A stretch of DNA of 6,212 nucleotides from JAGHEK01 sp044426235 (GTDB lineage Bacteria; Bacillota; Clostridia; Peptostreptococcales; Peptostreptococcaceae). This document shows positions 5,632 through 6,212 of this stretch, piece after piece. The notes beneath the pieces were generated by a model, which was given only the letters and a program-made list of their open reading frames with translations, was not told the DNA's origin and ran no database searches. The translations under genes and the position numbers were made by a program. Every line of letters begins with the position of its first letter. Position 1 is the stretch's first letter. The stretch spans positions 1 to 6,212 of the forward strand of contig JAWXUS010000055.1 in assembly GCA_044426235.1 (NCBI GenBank), given 5' to 3'.

Positions 5632-6212
5632 TTAATTTTTGTATGCACTTAAATTTCTCTTTGCATATTCAATAACCGGAGTACTATTTACCGCTCTTAA
5701 AATTTCATCAACATCTTTTCTAAGAGGTAAGTACGGTATAACAATCTGTTTATTTTTAAGATCTACTCTTGATATTGCAAGTAAATCTTTTTCGTCAACA
5801 TCTTTATTTATACCAAAATTAATAAAAATATTATGAAGAATAGCTTGTCTTTGAAATTCATCTGCTACTACACCAAAAGATTTAAAATTATTAGGGGTAA
5901 TCAAAAGCCCAATTCCATTTTCTAAATATTTTTTTCTTGAATCTTTAAGACCAATATTATCAATATACACATTGTTTACTTTTAAAATTTCGTCATCAAA
6001 TGTAATGTCCGCTACTTCAACCTTTGCATAATCTCCAATACTATCTCTTCTAAGTATTCTTTTAAATATTAAACCAACTATAACTCCACCAATTATTGCA
6101 ACTATTGTTGCCCCAAAATAACCTAAATTATGTACTTTATACGACCTTATAAAGCAAATAGATGCAACTAATGAAGTTACTAAACTTATATAACTTCTAC
6201 TTTCATAACTTG
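5632..6212 (-). CDS. second YIEGIA family membrane protein, 5' part cut by the window edge
   Basis: The frame runs open from the stop at 5632 to the right edge, giving 192 visible residues and no credible start. It is a paralog of the following complete gene. Its first residues SYESRSY align with TYEVRNY (from residue 106 there), so about 105 N-terminal residues and the namesake motif lie outside the window. Two hydrophobic segments are visible (about 8-22 and 30-48 of the visible part), followed by the soluble domain. Shared blocks include ILKVNNVYIDNIGLKDSRKK, YLENGIGLLITP, the FQRQAILHNIF region and IPYLPLRKDVDEILRAVNSTPV. An in-frame GTG at 5970 could be mistaken for a start and would give a 112-residue product. 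It has no good ribosome binding site, and homology continues upstream through both membrane segments, so I reject it. The gene is probably first or early in the YIEGIA-YIEGIA-capping unit. Confidence 0.85.
   Translation of the reverse strand, partial: SYESRSYISLVTSLVASICFIRSYKVHNLGYFGATIVAIIGGVIVGLIFKRILRRDSIGDYAKVEVADITFDDEILKVNNVYIDNIGLKDSRKKYLENGIGLLITPNNFKSFGVVADEFQRQAILHNIFINFGINKDVDEKDLLAISRVDLKNKQIVIPYLPLRKDVDEILRAVNSTPVIEYAKRNLSAYKN

Noticed and set aside
5639..5836. Plus-strand open frame opposite the 3' part of the upstream YIEGIA paralog.
   Set aside because: It is antisense to a domain conserved between the two paralogs and has no translation signal of its own.

Overview
The window is strongly AT-rich, with AGAGGTG/AAGGAG-type ribosome binding sites. 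The gene set is typical of a low-GC, endospore-forming Firmicute, most likely a member of the Clostridia. Genus cannot be assigned from the sequence alone. Every gene I can support lies on the minus strand, so the biological reading order runs from the right edge to the left edge. Coding density is high. The longest gap is 130 bases (4347-4476), so no gene-free stretch exceeds 300 bases.

Right-hand unit (about 4415-6212): two tandem, clearly homologous membrane proteins of the YIEGIA family. The upstream copy is cut by the right edge and the downstream copy is complete. A 65-residue protein follows that resembles the small 'capping complex subunit for YIEGIA' family. The genes are 12 and 21 nt apart, and the unit closes with a strong intrinsic terminator. 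The family is associated with sporulation in related bacteria, so I infer a forespore or mother-cell membrane complex. The promoter of this unit lies outside the window.

Left-hand unit (4411 down to 1): immediately beyond the terminator sits a near-consensus vegetative promoter with an extended -10. It reads into a PDZ-radical SAM-DUF512 protein of unknown function, then der (ribosome assembly GTPase), plsY (glycerol-3-phosphate acyltransferase) and gpsA (glycerol-3-phosphate dehydrogenase). gpsA lacks only its last few codons at the left edge. GpsA makes the glycerol-3-phosphate that PlsY acylates, so the last two genes form a consecutive entry step into phospholipid synthesis, and their translation signals overlap. 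No internal terminator is visible, so these four genes probably form one operon.

The most interesting parts are the tandem YIEGIA paralogs, with a changed signature motif (FIEEIA) in the complete copy, and the compact terminator/promoter junction separating the two units. The DUF512 radical SAM protein, of unknown substrate, is also worth attention. No RNA genes, mobile elements, CRISPR arrays or sizeable repeats were seen.
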